Assembly: GCA_963756745.1 (NCBI GenBank)
Contig: CAVWOU010000012.1
Coordinates: 128,416 to 192,415, forward strand
Length of the DNA stretch: 64,000 bases
Origin: DASPWW01 sp963756745
GTDB lineage: Bacteria > Actinomycetota > Thermoleophilia > Solirubrobacterales > 70-9
Direction of reading: 5' to 3'
Made by a program: the position numbers and the translations under genes. Positions 9,825-19,977 of this stretch are shown here, piece after piece. The notes below the pieces were generated by a model. The model saw only the letters and a list, made by a program, of their open reading frames with translations, did no database searches and was not told the origin of the DNA. Position 1 is the stretch's first letter; each line of letters begins with the position of its first letter.

Positions 9825-10335
9825 CCGACGCCTCCCGTCTGCGCCCCGCGAGCACCACCGCGCCGACCGCGGCGATCAAGAGCAGCAGCGAGGCGGCCTC
9901 GAACGCGATCAGGAAGCGCTCCAGGAACAGCTCCCCGATCGAGGCGGGGTCGCCGAACGATCCCCCCAGCGTCGGTCCCTCGTCGCCGAGCGCGGTCAGC
10001 GCGGTCCCGAGCACGGCGATCGAGAGCTCGACGAACAGCGCCGCCGCGAGCAGCGGCGCGAGCAGCCGCTGACCAGGTATCGGCTCCCACAGCGGCTCCT
10101 CGGCGCCGCCGACGTACGCGGCCACGAACACGTACAGGACCATCACCGCGCCGGCGTACACGACGATCTGCGCCGCGGCGACGAACTGCGCGTAGAGCAG
10201 CAGGAAGAGGCCCGCGAGCGAGACCAGGTGGACGACGAGCGCCAGCACCGAGTAGAAGGGGTTGCGGAGCGCGATCACGGAGATCGCGCCGCCCAACGCG
10301 CCGATCGCCCCGACGAAGAACGCGACCTCAACCAC
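9814..10335 (-). CDS. nuoJ: NADH-quinone oxidoreductase subunit J
   Basis: A 173-residue membrane subunit with five predicted helices. The conserved TM3 core reads AQIVVYAGAVMVLYVFV, matching the family's AQ-x-x-VY-x-GA-x-MVL signature that lines the quinone-to-pump coupling zone. The start is GTG at 10335. It is separated from the upstream nuoI by about 1.9 kb holding two unrelated genes. A readthrough transcript from nuoI or a new promoter is therefore needed. Confidence 0.95.
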   Translation of the reverse strand: MVEVAFFVGAIGALGGAISVIALRNPFYSVLALVVHLVSLAGLFLLLYAQFVAAAQIVVYAGAVMVLYVFVAAYVGGAEEPLWEPIPGQRLLAPLLAAALFVELSIAVLGTALTALGDEGPTLGGSFGDPASIGELFLERFLIAFEAASLLLLIAAVGAVVLAGRRREASDGG

Positions 10336-10363
10336 GGCCGCATCCTATTCTGGGCGGTGAGAG

Positions 10364-11866
10364 GTGCGGGCGACCGAGGAGACCACAAGCGTCGCGATCG
10401 TCGGGGCGGGGTTCGGAGGAATCGGGCTCGGGATCCGGCTCGAGCAGGCCGGGATCGAGTCGTTCACGATCCTCGAGAAGGCGGACGGCGTCGGCGGTGT
10501 GTGGCGCGACAACACCTACCCCGGGCTGACGTGCGACATCCCGTCGCACCTGTACTCGTTCTCGTTCGAGCCGAACCACGAGTGGTCGCGCCGCTTCCCG
10601 CGCCAGCCCGAGATCCTCGACTACCTCGAGCGGTGCGTCGAGGTGCACCGGCTGCGTGGTCGGCTGCGGCTCGGCACCGAGGTTACGTCGGCGCGATTCG
10701 ACGCCGAGACGGGCCGGTGGCGGCTCGAGCTCGCCGGCGGCGACGCGATCGAGGCCAACGTCCTGGTCACCGCGACGGGGCAGCTCAGCCGGCCGGCGTA
10801 CCCATCGATCCCTGGCCTGCGCCATTTCGGCGGGAAGCTGTTCCACTCGGCCCGCTGGGACCACGGGTACGACCTCGCGGGAAAGCGGGTCGGCGTCGTC
10901 GGCACCGGAGCGACCGCGATCCAGATCGTGCCCGAGATCGCCCCCCGGGTCGAGCGACTCGACCTCTTCCAGCGCTCGGCCCCGTGGGTGGTTCCCAAGC
11001 CCGATCGCGCATATCGACCGCGCGAGCGCGCGCTGTATCGGCGCCTGCCGTGGCTCCAGGCGCTGAGCCGACTCCGGGTCCACCTGCTTTACGAGCTCCT
11101 CAGCCTTGGCTTCGCCGGTCGCCGCTGGATCCACCGGCCGCTCGAGCTGGGCTACGAGCGGAGCCTGCGAAGGGAGGTGGCCGATCCGGAGCTTCGCGCG
11201 CGGCTGCTTCCCGACTACCCGCTCGGCTGTAAGCGGATCGTGCTCTCGAACGAGTGGCTCGCGACGCTCACGCGTCCCAACGTCGCCGTCGTGAGCGATC
11301 CGATCGCCGAGATCGTGCCCGACGGGATCGCGCTGGAGAGCGGGGAGCTGCGCGAACTCGACGCGATCATCCTCGCGACCGGGTTCGCGAGCCGGGACTT
11401 CCTCGCTCCGATGGCCGTCACCGGCATCGATGGCGCGGATCTGAACGCGGCGTGGCGCGACGGCGCCGAGGCCTATCTGGGGCTCGCGGTCGCGGGCTTC
11501 CCGAACATGTTCATGCTCTACGGCCCGAATTCGAACCTCGGCACGGGCTCGATCGTCTACATGCTGGAGAGCCAGATCCGCTACGTCGTCGGTGCCGTGC
11601 TCGAGCTCCAGCGCACCGGCGCGCGCTATCTCGACGTCCGCCGCGACGTGCACGCGAGCTTCAACACGGAGCTCCAGCGGCGCCTCGCCGGCACGGTGTG
11701 GACCGCGGGGTGCTCCAACTGGTACGTGACCGAGTCCGGGAAGGTGACCAACAACTGGCCCGGAGTCGCGTTCGAGTACCGGCGCCGCACGAGGCGCTTC
11801 CGGATCGCCGACTACCGCGTCGCTCAACCGCTCATCGAGTCGAGCGCGGGCGCCCGATCGGTGTAG
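10364..11866 (+). CDS. FAD-dependent Baeyer-Villiger-type monooxygenase
   Basis: A 500-residue flavoprotein. The N-terminal FAD Rossmann motif is VAIVGAGFGGIGLGIRL. The second motif GGVWRDNTYPGLTCD matches the BVMO pattern GGxWxxxxYPGxxxD. FGGKLFHSARWDHGYD fits the FxGxxxHxxxW[PD] fingerprint, and VGVVGTGATAIQIVPEIA is the NADPH-binding motif. Such enzymes insert oxygen into ketones or oxidise N and S atoms with NADPH and O2. The start is GTG at 10364, 12 bases after a TATTCT box at 10346. It lies inside the nuo cluster on the opposite strand and converges with the SnoaL-like gene, overlapping it by 43 bp. Confidence 0.9.
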   Translation: MRATEETTSVAIVGAGFGGIGLGIRLEQAGIESFTILEKADGVGGVWRDNTYPGLTCDIPSHLYSFSFEPNHEWSRRFPRQPEILDYLERCVEVHRLRGRLRLGTEVTSARFDAETGRWRLELAGGDAIEANVLVTATGQLSRPAYPSIPGLRHFGGKLFHSARWDHGYDLAGKRVGVVGTGATAIQIVPEIAPRVERLDLFQRSAPWVVPKPDRAYRPRERALYRRLPWLQALSRLRVHLLYELLSLGFAGRRWIHRPLELGYERSLRREVADPELRARLLPDYPLGCKRIVLSNEWLATLTRPNVAVVSDPIAEIVPDGIALESGELRELDAIILATGFASRDFLAPMAVTGIDGADLNAAWRDGAEAYLGLAVAGFPNMFMLYGPNSNLGTGSIVYMLESQIRYVVGAVLELQRTGARYLDVRRDVHASFNTELQRRLAGTVWTAGCSNWYVTESGKVTNNWPGVAFEYRRRTRRFRIADYRVAQPLIESSAGARSV

Positions 11867-12210
11867 ATCCGGAGCTCGACGAGGACCCCGTCGCGGAGCT
11901 TGAACACCTGGAACAGGTCCTGCGTGACCTCGATCCCGGTGAGGCTGGCGCGGCCGGTTTGATCCGACGCCACGAACACCTCGTCGCCCTCCTCGATGAA
12001 CTCCTTCGGCTCGACCCTGTACTCGTCCCAGTTCTCGAGCCATTCCTCCCAGAACCGCTTCAGCTCGTCGTGGCCGCGGAACGTGGCGCCGGTGCGCCCG
12101 GGGTCGTGGAGGACGACCTCCGGGTCGGACAGCGCCAATGCCGCCTCGAAATCACGCCGCGCCCATGCGTCGAAGGCCCTGCGCACGATCTCGACGTTGG
12201 AGCTACTCAC
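11824..12210 (-). CDS. SnoaL-like / NTF2-fold protein
   Basis: A 128-residue protein starting with GTG at 12210 (MSSSNVEIVRRAFDAWARRD), a clear SnoaL/limonene-epoxide-hydrolase-like cone fold with the usual helix, the ATFRGHDELKRFWEEWLENW segment and a final strand ELRIYTDR. Its start codon overlaps the end of nuoI by 8 bases, so it is probably translated from the nuo messenger. Homologous folds act as cyclases, isomerases or small-molecule binding proteins; the function here is unknown. Its 3' end overlaps the convergent monooxygenase. Confidence 0.8.
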   Translation of the reverse strand: MSSSNVEIVRRAFDAWARRDFEAALALSDPEVVLHDPGRTGATFRGHDELKRFWEEWLENWDEYRVEPKEFIEEGDEVFVASDQTGRASLTGIEVTQDLFQVFKLRDGVLVELRIYTDRAPALDSMSG

Positions 12211-12778
12211 CCTCCGTCCGCAGCGGCGCCTTCTCGATCGGCTCCGCGAGCAGCATCTCCTTCGTGAAGATCAGGTCGGAGCGGTTGTAGTCCGACAGCT
12301 CGTACTCGTGGCCCATCGTGATCGCGTCGAACGGGCACGCGACCTCGCAGTAGCCGCAGAAGATGCAGCGGCTGAGGTTGATCTCGTAGACCTCGGCGTA
12401 GCGCTCGCCGGGGGACACCCGGTTGTCGGGTGTGTTCTCCGCGGCGACGACGCGGATGCAGTCGGCCGGGCAAGCCGCCGCGCACAGCGAGCACCCGACG
12501 CACTTCTCCAGCCCGGTGTCCTCGAACCGGTGCAGCTTGTGGCGTCCGCGGAAACGGGGGTAGACGGGCGTCTTCTCCTCCGGATACTGGATCGTGGCGG
12601 GGCCCTCGAGCACGCGCCCGAATGTGGTCTTGAGCCCGCGCAGCGTCTCCCCGAACGCGCGGTACGCGCCGGCCGGGCCGCCGGGCCGCGGGCCTCGCTG
12701 TACGGAGACCACGTCCGCCGAGTCCAGGTAGGGGAACCGCTCCCAATCGGTGGCCTCGACGTTGAGCTTCGCCTCCAT
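12203..12778 (-). CDS. nuoI: NADH-quinone oxidoreductase subunit I
   Basis: A 191-residue ferredoxin-like subunit carrying clusters N6a and N6b. Two 4Fe-4S motifs are intact: CVGCSLCAAACP and CIFCGYCEVACP, each with the distant Cys-Pro. The N-terminal region is a little longer than usual (MEAKLNVEATDWERFPYLD). Start ATG at 12778 overlaps the nuoH stop by one base. It passes electrons to NuoB at the base of the hydrophilic arm. Confidence 0.95.
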   Translation of the reverse strand: MEAKLNVEATDWERFPYLDSADVVSVQRGPRPGGPAGAYRAFGETLRGLKTTFGRVLEGPATIQYPEEKTPVYPRFRGRHKLHRFEDTGLEKCVGCSLCAAACPADCIRVVAAENTPDNRVSPGERYAEVYEINLSRCIFCGYCEVACPFDAITMGHEYELSDYNRSDLIFTKEMLLAEPIEKAPLRTEGE

Positions 12779-13779
12779 CAGAGCACCGTCACCAGGATCG
12801 CGGTCACCAGCACGTTGAGCGTCGCGAGCGGCAGCAGCACCTTCCACCCGAGCGACATCAGCTGGTCGTAGCGCAGCCGCGGCAGCGTCGCCCGCACCCA
12901 CATGAACACGAGGACCAGGGTGAGGATCTTGACCACCATCCAGATCGGGTCGAGCCATCCGGGGCCCGGGCCCATCCACCCGCCGAGGAAAAACGCAGCG
13001 GATATTCCCGAGATCACGAACATCTCGAAGTACTCGGCCAACGCGAACGAGCCGTAGCGCATCCCGCCGTACTCGGTCTGATAGCCCTGCACGAGCTCGG
13101 CGTCTGCCTCCGGGAGGTCGAACGGGGCTCGGTTTGCCTCCGCGAACCCGGCGATCGTGAAGATCAGGAATCCGACGATCTGGGGAACGATGTACCACAC
13201 CTCGCCCTGGGCCTCGACGAGGCCGACCAGCGAGAGCGTGCCCGCCATCATGATCGGGCCGAGCAGGGCGAGGCCCATCGAGACCTCGTACGAGATCAGC
13301 TGCGCCGCGGAGCGCATCGCGCCGAGGAAGCTGTACTTCGAGCCGGAAGCCCACCCGCCGAGCAGCAACCCGTAGAACGACAGCGAGCCGAACGCGAAGA
13401 AGTACAGGACGCCGATCGGGACGTCGATCCCGTAGAAGCCGACCCCGTCCTTGACGTTGCCGAACGGGATGATGGCCAGGGTCGCGACGGCGGAGACGAC
13501 GACGAGCGCGGGAGCGATGTCCGAGAGGATCGGGACCGCGGTGGCCGGCCTGAACCCTTCCTTCGAGAGCAGCTTCACCGCATCGGCCGCCGGCTGGAGG
13601 AGCCCGAACGGGCCGACCCTGTTCGGCCCGTAGCGGGATTGGAGGCGACCGAGCACCTTGCGCTCGACCAAAGTCAGCAGGGGGATGATGATGAAGGCCG
13701 CGAGGAAGATCACGACCGACTTCACGATCATGATCCACGTCGCCTCGGTGAAGCCGACATCCGCGACCGGGAGGCTCAC
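12778..13779 (-). CDS. nuoH: NADH-quinone oxidoreductase subunit H
   Basis: A 333-residue membrane subunit forming the quinone-binding junction. Signature blocks are LVERKVLGRLQSRYGPNRVG, the acidic loop NRAPFDLPEADAELVQGYQT and the Tyr/Glu-rich EYGGMRYGSFALAEY. About eight helices are predicted. Start GTG at 13779 overlaps the nuoG stop in the form GTGA, which indicates translational coupling. Confidence 0.95.
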   Translation of the reverse strand: MSLPVADVGFTEATWIMIVKSVVIFLAAFIIIPLLTLVERKVLGRLQSRYGPNRVGPFGLLQPAADAVKLLSKEGFRPATAVPILSDIAPALVVVSAVATLAIIPFGNVKDGVGFYGIDVPIGVLYFFAFGSLSFYGLLLGGWASGSKYSFLGAMRSAAQLISYEVSMGLALLGPIMMAGTLSLVGLVEAQGEVWYIVPQIVGFLIFTIAGFAEANRAPFDLPEADAELVQGYQTEYGGMRYGSFALAEYFEMFVISGISAAFFLGGWMGPGPGWLDPIWMVVKILTLVLVFMWVRATLPRLRYDQLMSLGWKVLLPLATLNVLVTAILVTVL

Positions 13780-16259
13780 CTCGCGGCCTCCTCCTCGGGC
13801 GTCAGCGCCCTGACCTCGACGGCGTCGGCCCCCGCCAGCAGGCCAGGGTTGTTCTCGGCCGTTCCCTCGATCAGGAATCCGGCCCCGGGTCGCATCCGCT
13901 GCCGGATCGCGACGTGCGCCCGGAGGCTGTGCCCGTTCGAGCGGGCCTCGACCGGCTGGCCGTTCTTCACCCCGAGCCGCTCGGCATCCGTGGGCGCGAG
14001 CTCGAGCGTCTGGCGGGGAGCGAGGAATCGCAGCGCCGGGTTGCGCTCGGTGACCTCGCCCGCCCACAGGTCGCGGTAGGTGCCGAGTCGCAGCCGTCCG
14101 TCGGCCGCCGCGGCCGCCGCCGGCTGGGACGCCTCGGGCCGCCGTCCGGGCGCCGGGAGGCTCGCCGCGGCGTCGCGGTCCTGCCACCGGACGCCCAGGC
14201 CGCCGATCTCCTCGTGGGTGACCCCGGCGTAGAACGGGACCTCGCGCGCGATCTGGGCGAGCACCATCGGCCCGGTGTGCAGCCCGAGCTCGTCGCCGAG
14301 CGCGGCCGACAGCTCGACCAGCACCTCCCAGCCCATCCGGACTCGGTCTGGTCGCGGGATCGCCGGGCGCAGCCGCTGCAGGCGACCGTCGGGATGGGTC
14401 ACGGTGCCCTCCTTCTCGGCGTAGCTCTCGGCGGGGAACACGACGTCGGCGCGGCTCGTCGACTCGTCCCGAAACATCGAGCTCGCGACCACGAAGTCGG
14501 CGTGGTCGAGCGCGTCCCGCCACCGCGCGCCGTCCCGGCTGTAGCGGATCGGGTCGGCGTTGACGAGGATCGCGGCCGCGAGCTCGTCGGAGTCGAGCAG
14601 CCGTGCGATCTCCGCCGCGTCCGCCCCGGCGGCGACCTCGCCGTAGCCGGGTCCCGCGTTGGGCAGGCAGCCAACCTCGCGCAGGCCGCGCGCGTTGCTC
14701 TGCCGCGGGACCTCCAGCAACCCCGAGCCGTCGCGATCGGCCAGCCCGAGCGCATCTGCCACGGCGAGCAGCTGTTCCGCCGCGGCGTGCTTCCCACCGG
14801 CGAGCTCCTCACCCCACACGACGACGACGTTCTCGGTATCCCGCAACGCCGACGCGAGCCGCTCCGCATCCTCGCCGTACTCGCCCGGAGCCTGGGACGC
14901 ATCGCCCTCACGGAGTGCCGCGGCGAGCCCCGCGAGCAGCGCGGCGGCGTCGCCGGGCGCGTAGCGCACGACTTCGGTCGCGCCGCCGTCGAGCGCCGAC
15001 GGGCGTGGCGAGGCGACCACAAGCCGCGCGCCCGCTCGTCGCACCGCCTTGCGAATCCGCAGGTCGAGTATCGGCATCGAGTTGAGCGGGTCCGCGCCCA
15101 CGACGAGGATCGCGCCCGCGCGGTCGAGATCGGGCATCGCCGCCGCAAGCTGCGGTCGGGCGAGCTCGAGCCACCGCTCGCGGTCGACCGGCCCGCCGTC
15201 GCGCGAGTCGACGTGCGGCGAGTCGAGCGCTTCCCGAACGATCCTCTGCACGAGGTAGCCCTCCTCGTTCGAGGTCGCGCCGCCGACGAGCGCGGCGGCG
15301 CGTCCGCGCGCGGCGCCGAGCCCCGCGGCGGCGGCGTCGATCGCCTCGGCCCAGCTCGCTTCGCGGAGCTCACCCGCCTGGCGAACGAGCGGCTTGGTGA
15401 TCCGATCCGGCGAGGTGATCATCTGGTAGCCGAAGCGGCCCTTGTCGCACAGCCACCCGTCGTCGACGTCGAGGTTGTCGCGACTCAGCACCCGCTCGAC
15501 GCGCTCGTCGCGGACCGTGAACAGGACGTTGCACTGGGACGGGCACAGGGTGCAGATCGAGCCCGCGTCCTCGATGTCCCACGGGCGGGCGCGGAAGCGG
15601 TACGTCTGGGAGGTCAGCGCCCCGACGGGGCACAGCTCGACGATGTTGCCGTGGAAGGGCGCGACGTACGGGCGGTTGTCGAACGTCCCCACGAAGGTGC
15701 GGTCGCCGCGCTCGAGCAGCTGGAGCTGCTCGTCCTCGGACACCTCCTGGCTGAACCGGACGCACCGATAGCAGAGGATGCAGCGCTCACGGTCGATCTT
15801 GACCAGCGGCGAGAGCGGAAGCGGCTTCTGGAAGTGGCGCTTGGGGTCGGTGAAGCGGCTCTTTCCCGGGCCCCAGCCCATCGCGATGTCCTGGAGCGGG
15901 CACTCGCCGCCCTTGTCGCACACCGGGCAATCGAGCGGGTGGTTGACGAGCAGGAACTCGACAACCGCCTCCTGAGCCACCTTCACGCGGTCGGTCCGCG
16001 TGTACACCACCATCCCGTCGCGGATCGGCGTCGAGCATGCGGTCTGCAGCTTCGGGATCCCCTCGATCTCGACCAGGCACATGCGGCACGCGCCGACCGG
16101 GTCGCCGAGCTTCGGCTCGTAGCAGAACACCGGGATCTCGACGTCCCCCAGCTTCGCGGCGTCGACGAGCATCGCTCCCTCCGGCGCCGTCACCTCGACG
16201 CCGTCGACGACGAGGGTGGCCGGGTTGCCGTCCCGCTTGATTCGCAGCCGCTCGAACAT
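13776..16259 (-). CDS. nuoG: NADH-quinone oxidoreductase subunit G
   Basis: An 827-residue subunit. The N-terminal ferredoxin domain has a 2Fe-2S site (FCYEPKLGDPVGACRMC), then CPVCDKGGECPLQ, the 4Fe-4S segment CILCYRCVRF and the molybdopterin-like domain starting ICTLCPSQCNV. The extra CxxCxxxC of the last block would hold cluster N7. The molybdopterin-type C-terminal domain is long but carries no cofactor in known complexes. I chose ATG at 16259 (MFERLRIKRDG) rather than an upstream in-frame start, because it lies 16 bases after the nuoF stop and matches the family N-terminus. Confidence 0.95.
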   Translation of the reverse strand: MFERLRIKRDGNPATLVVDGVEVTAPEGAMLVDAAKLGDVEIPVFCYEPKLGDPVGACRMCLVEIEGIPKLQTACSTPIRDGMVVYTRTDRVKVAQEAVVEFLLVNHPLDCPVCDKGGECPLQDIAMGWGPGKSRFTDPKRHFQKPLPLSPLVKIDRERCILCYRCVRFSQEVSEDEQLQLLERGDRTFVGTFDNRPYVAPFHGNIVELCPVGALTSQTYRFRARPWDIEDAGSICTLCPSQCNVLFTVRDERVERVLSRDNLDVDDGWLCDKGRFGYQMITSPDRITKPLVRQAGELREASWAEAIDAAAAGLGAARGRAAALVGGATSNEEGYLVQRIVREALDSPHVDSRDGGPVDRERWLELARPQLAAAMPDLDRAGAILVVGADPLNSMPILDLRIRKAVRRAGARLVVASPRPSALDGGATEVVRYAPGDAAALLAGLAAALREGDASQAPGEYGEDAERLASALRDTENVVVVWGEELAGGKHAAAEQLLAVADALGLADRDGSGLLEVPRQSNARGLREVGCLPNAGPGYGEVAAGADAAEIARLLDSDELAAAILVNADPIRYSRDGARWRDALDHADFVVASSMFRDESTSRADVVFPAESYAEKEGTVTHPDGRLQRLRPAIPRPDRVRMGWEVLVELSAALGDELGLHTGPMVLAQIAREVPFYAGVTHEEIGGLGVRWQDRDAAASLPAPGRRPEASQPAAAAAADGRLRLGTYRDLWAGEVTERNPALRFLAPRQTLELAPTDAERLGVKNGQPVEARSNGHSLRAHVAIRQRMRPGAGFLIEGTAENNPGLLAGADAVEVRALTPEEEAAR

Positions 16260-16275
16260 CAGTGGGACCTCGCGC

Positions 16276-17578
<1,303 letters not shown>

Positions 17579-17589
<11 letters not shown>

Positions 17590-18253
17590 CAGAGCCCTCC
17601 GTCACTCGGGGATCCGGCTCGGGCTCGGGACCGCCGGCCGCAGGGCGGCGGACCAGCGAGCGCTCGGGGAACGGCTCGCGGCCGGAGCGGATGTCTTCGA
17701 CGATCGCCGCCGCGTCACCGGCGTCCAGCGGCCCCACGTAGCGCCCGTCGATCGCGGCCATCGGCGCGATGTCGCACGCGCCCATGCACTGGAAGTTGGA
17801 GATGAACAGCTCGCCGTCGGCGGAGGTGGCCCCCTCGTGGGTCGCCTTCTCGAGGTCGGCGTCCGCCGCCTCGCACACCGCCTCGAGAAGCTCGTCGGCG
17901 CCCGCCATCCAGCACGAGATGTTGGTGCACAGCAGCACGTCGTGGCGCCCCGCGGGCTCGAGCCGGAACAGGTCGTAGAAGCTCGCCACCGCCTCGAGGT
18001 GGGCGGGCGGGACGCCCATCACCGCCGCGGCCTGGCGGATGCCCTCCGGCGTGCACCACCCGTAACGGCGCTGCACGGCCCACAGCGCGGGAATCGACGC
18101 GGACCGCGGGTCCGGGTAGCGGCCCATCGCCGTCTCGATCGCCTCCCGCAGGTCGGTGGGGCAGTCGACCTCGTGCAGTTCGGGAACCTCGCCCGTGTCT
18201 GCAGATACCGGCAAGTTCGCTCGCGAACTTGCCGCTTGGCCGGACTCGTTCAC
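17579..18253 (-). CDS. nuoE: NADH-quinone oxidoreductase subunit E
   Basis: A 224-residue thioredoxin-like subunit. The 2Fe-2S (N1a) ligands are present as CTNISC and, about 40 residues later, CMGAC. Start GTG at 18253 overlaps the nuoD stop as GTGA. The first 25 residues (including GQAASSRANLPVSAD) are an extension not needed for the fold, and they are encoded by a perfect 26-bp palindrome (see separate entry). The C-terminus also has a Pro/Glu/Arg-rich tail of about 35 residues. Confidence 0.93.
18209..18234. repeat. 26-bp palindrome inside nuoE 5' coding region
   Basis: Two perfect 12-bp arms (left arm CGGCAAGTTCGC) are separated by the dinucleotide TC. The element starts seven codons into nuoE on the minus strand. 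It has the same architecture as the palindrome at 25946-25971: 12-bp arms, spacer TC and a central GCTCGC. A REP-like mobile palindrome that became coding is one possibility; a translation-controlling hairpin is another. Confidence 0.7.
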
Positions 18254-19444
18254 CGGTCGACTCCTCCCAGGATCGGGTCGAGCATCGCGAGGTTCTGGAT
18301 CATGTCCGCGACGTAGCCCCCCACGGACATGTCGCGCAGCGCCTGCAGGTTCACGAACGAGGAATCGCGGAAGTGCACGCGGGCGGGCTTCGCGGATCCG
18401 TCCGCGACCACGAAGCAGCCGAGCTCTCCGCGCGGCCCCTCGATCGGGTAGTAGGACTCGCCCGCAGGCACCCGAAAGCCCTCGGTGACGAGCTTGAAGT
18501 GATGGATGAGCGCCTCCATCGAGGTCGATAGCTCGTCGCGCGGCGGCAGCACGTACTTGCGGTCGTCGAGGATGTGAGGACCCTCCGGAAGGCCGTCGAT
18601 CGCCTGCTCGATGATCCGGACGGACTCTCGCATCTCGGCGAGCCGCACCCGGTAGCGGTCGTAGCCGTCGCCGACCGTCCCGATCGGGACCTTGAAGTCG
18701 AATTCCGCGTAGGACAGGTAGGGGCTCGCCTTGCGAAGGTCCCACGGCTCGCCGGCGGCGCGGAGCAGCGGGCCGGTGACGCCGAGCTCCAGGAGCCGCT
18801 CGCGGGGCACCACGCCCACGTTCCTGGTCCGGTTGAGGAAGATCTCGTTGCGGTCGAGGATCGCCTCGTACTGGTCGATCCGGGTCGGCATCTCGGCGCA
18901 GAACTCGCGTACCCGGCGCGCCCACCCGACCGGTATGTCCTCGATCACCCCGCCGACCTGGAAGTAGCGCGTGTGCATGCGTTGGCCGCTGGACATCTCG
19001 AACAGGTCGAGGACCTTGTCGCGCTCGCGGAAGCAGTAGAAGAGCATCGAAATCGCGCCGACGTCGAGCGCCGAGGTACCGAGCCACACGAGATGGGAGT
19101 GGAGCCGGTTGAGCTCGAGGTGGATCACGCGCAGGTACTTCGCGCGGTCGGGGATCTCCATGTCGAGCAGGCGCTCGACCGCCCCGCAGAACGCCTGCAT
19201 CTGGAAGAAGAACGAGACGTAGTCCATCCGCTCCACGAACGGGATCACCTTCCAGTACGACTTGTCCTCGCAGTTCTTCTCGATCCCGGTGTGGAGGTAG
19301 CCGACGATCGGCTTCAGGTCCCGGACGACCTCCCCCTCGAGGGTGACCATGACGCGAAGCACCCCGTGGGTGGCCGGATGATGGGGGCCGAAGTTGACCG
19401 TCAGCAGCTCCTGTTCGGGCTGGAGCTCCTCGACCGTGTCTCAC
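18250..19444 (-). CDS. nuoD: NADH-quinone oxidoreductase subunit D, frameshift near its start
   Basis: A 397-residue (repaired) 49-kDa-type subunit lining the quinone site. The N-terminal block NFGPHHPATHG, then GYLHTGIEK, MQAFCGAVERLLD and ESYYPIEGPRGELGCFVV are all typical. No ATG or GTG exists in the main frame upstream of NFGPHHPATHG, because the nuoC stop is in that same frame. GTG at 19444 overlaps the nuoC stop as GTGA, exactly like the nuoE and nuoH starts, but is one frame off. The length from there is 3n+1, so one extra base between 19441 and about 19430 explains it. Confidence 0.9.
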
Positions 19445-19977
19445 TCCCACCACCCCGGCGCCTCGACCTCGTTGTGCGTGTACAGGACCGGCTCGCCGCC
19501 CATCGGGAAGTCGCGCCGCTGCGGCCACCCGACGTAGTCCTCGGGCATCAGGATCCGGCGGAGATCGGGGTGTCCGCGGAACACGATTCCGAACAGGTCG
19601 TAGGCCTCTCGCTCCTGGAACTCGGCGGTAGGGAACAGCTCCACGCACGAGTCGAGCTCGGGAAGCTCCTCGCCGCCGGGATCCGGGAGCGCGGCCTTGA
19701 CGCGCAGGCGCTCGATCCGCGGCATGCAGAGCAGCTCGTAGTGCACGCCGAACCGCGGCTCGCCCGGAAGGTAGTCGGCGGCATGGAGGCTCGAGAGGAA
19801 GTGGTACTCCTGGCCCGGGGTGTCGCGAAGCCAGCGCAGCGCGTCGAGGACCCGGTCCGGGTTGACGACGAGCGCCGCCTGTTCGTGCTCGTAGTAGGTG
19901 TCGAGAACGGCGCCGTCGACGGTCTCGTTGAGCTCCTGAGCGATCAGCTCGAGACCGGGGGCGTCAGGCACCGTCAC
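19441..19977 (-). CDS. nuoC: NADH-quinone oxidoreductase subunit C
   Basis: A 178-residue 30-kDa-type subunit. The signature near the C-terminus reads QEREAYDLFGIVFRGHPDLR followed by ILMPEDYVGWPQRRDFP, which contacts NuoD. I chose GTG at 19977, which overlaps the nuoB stop by 14 bases; a second GTG at 19971 is equally possible. The protein is not fused to NuoD, as it is in some bacteria. Confidence 0.93.
   Translation of the reverse strand: MTVPDAPGLELIAQELNETVDGAVLDTYYEHEQAALVVNPDRVLDALRWLRDTPGQEYHFLSSLHAADYLPGEPRFGVHYELLCMPRIERLRVKAALPDPGGEELPELDSCVELFPTAEFQEREAYDLFGIVFRGHPDLRRILMPEDYVGWPQRRDFPMGGEPVLYTHNEVEAPGWWE

Noticed and set aside
12967..12990. G-rich tract as a possible regulatory quadruplex
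   Set aside because: It lies within nuoH coding for a Gly/Pro-rich loop; similar tracts are common at this GC content.
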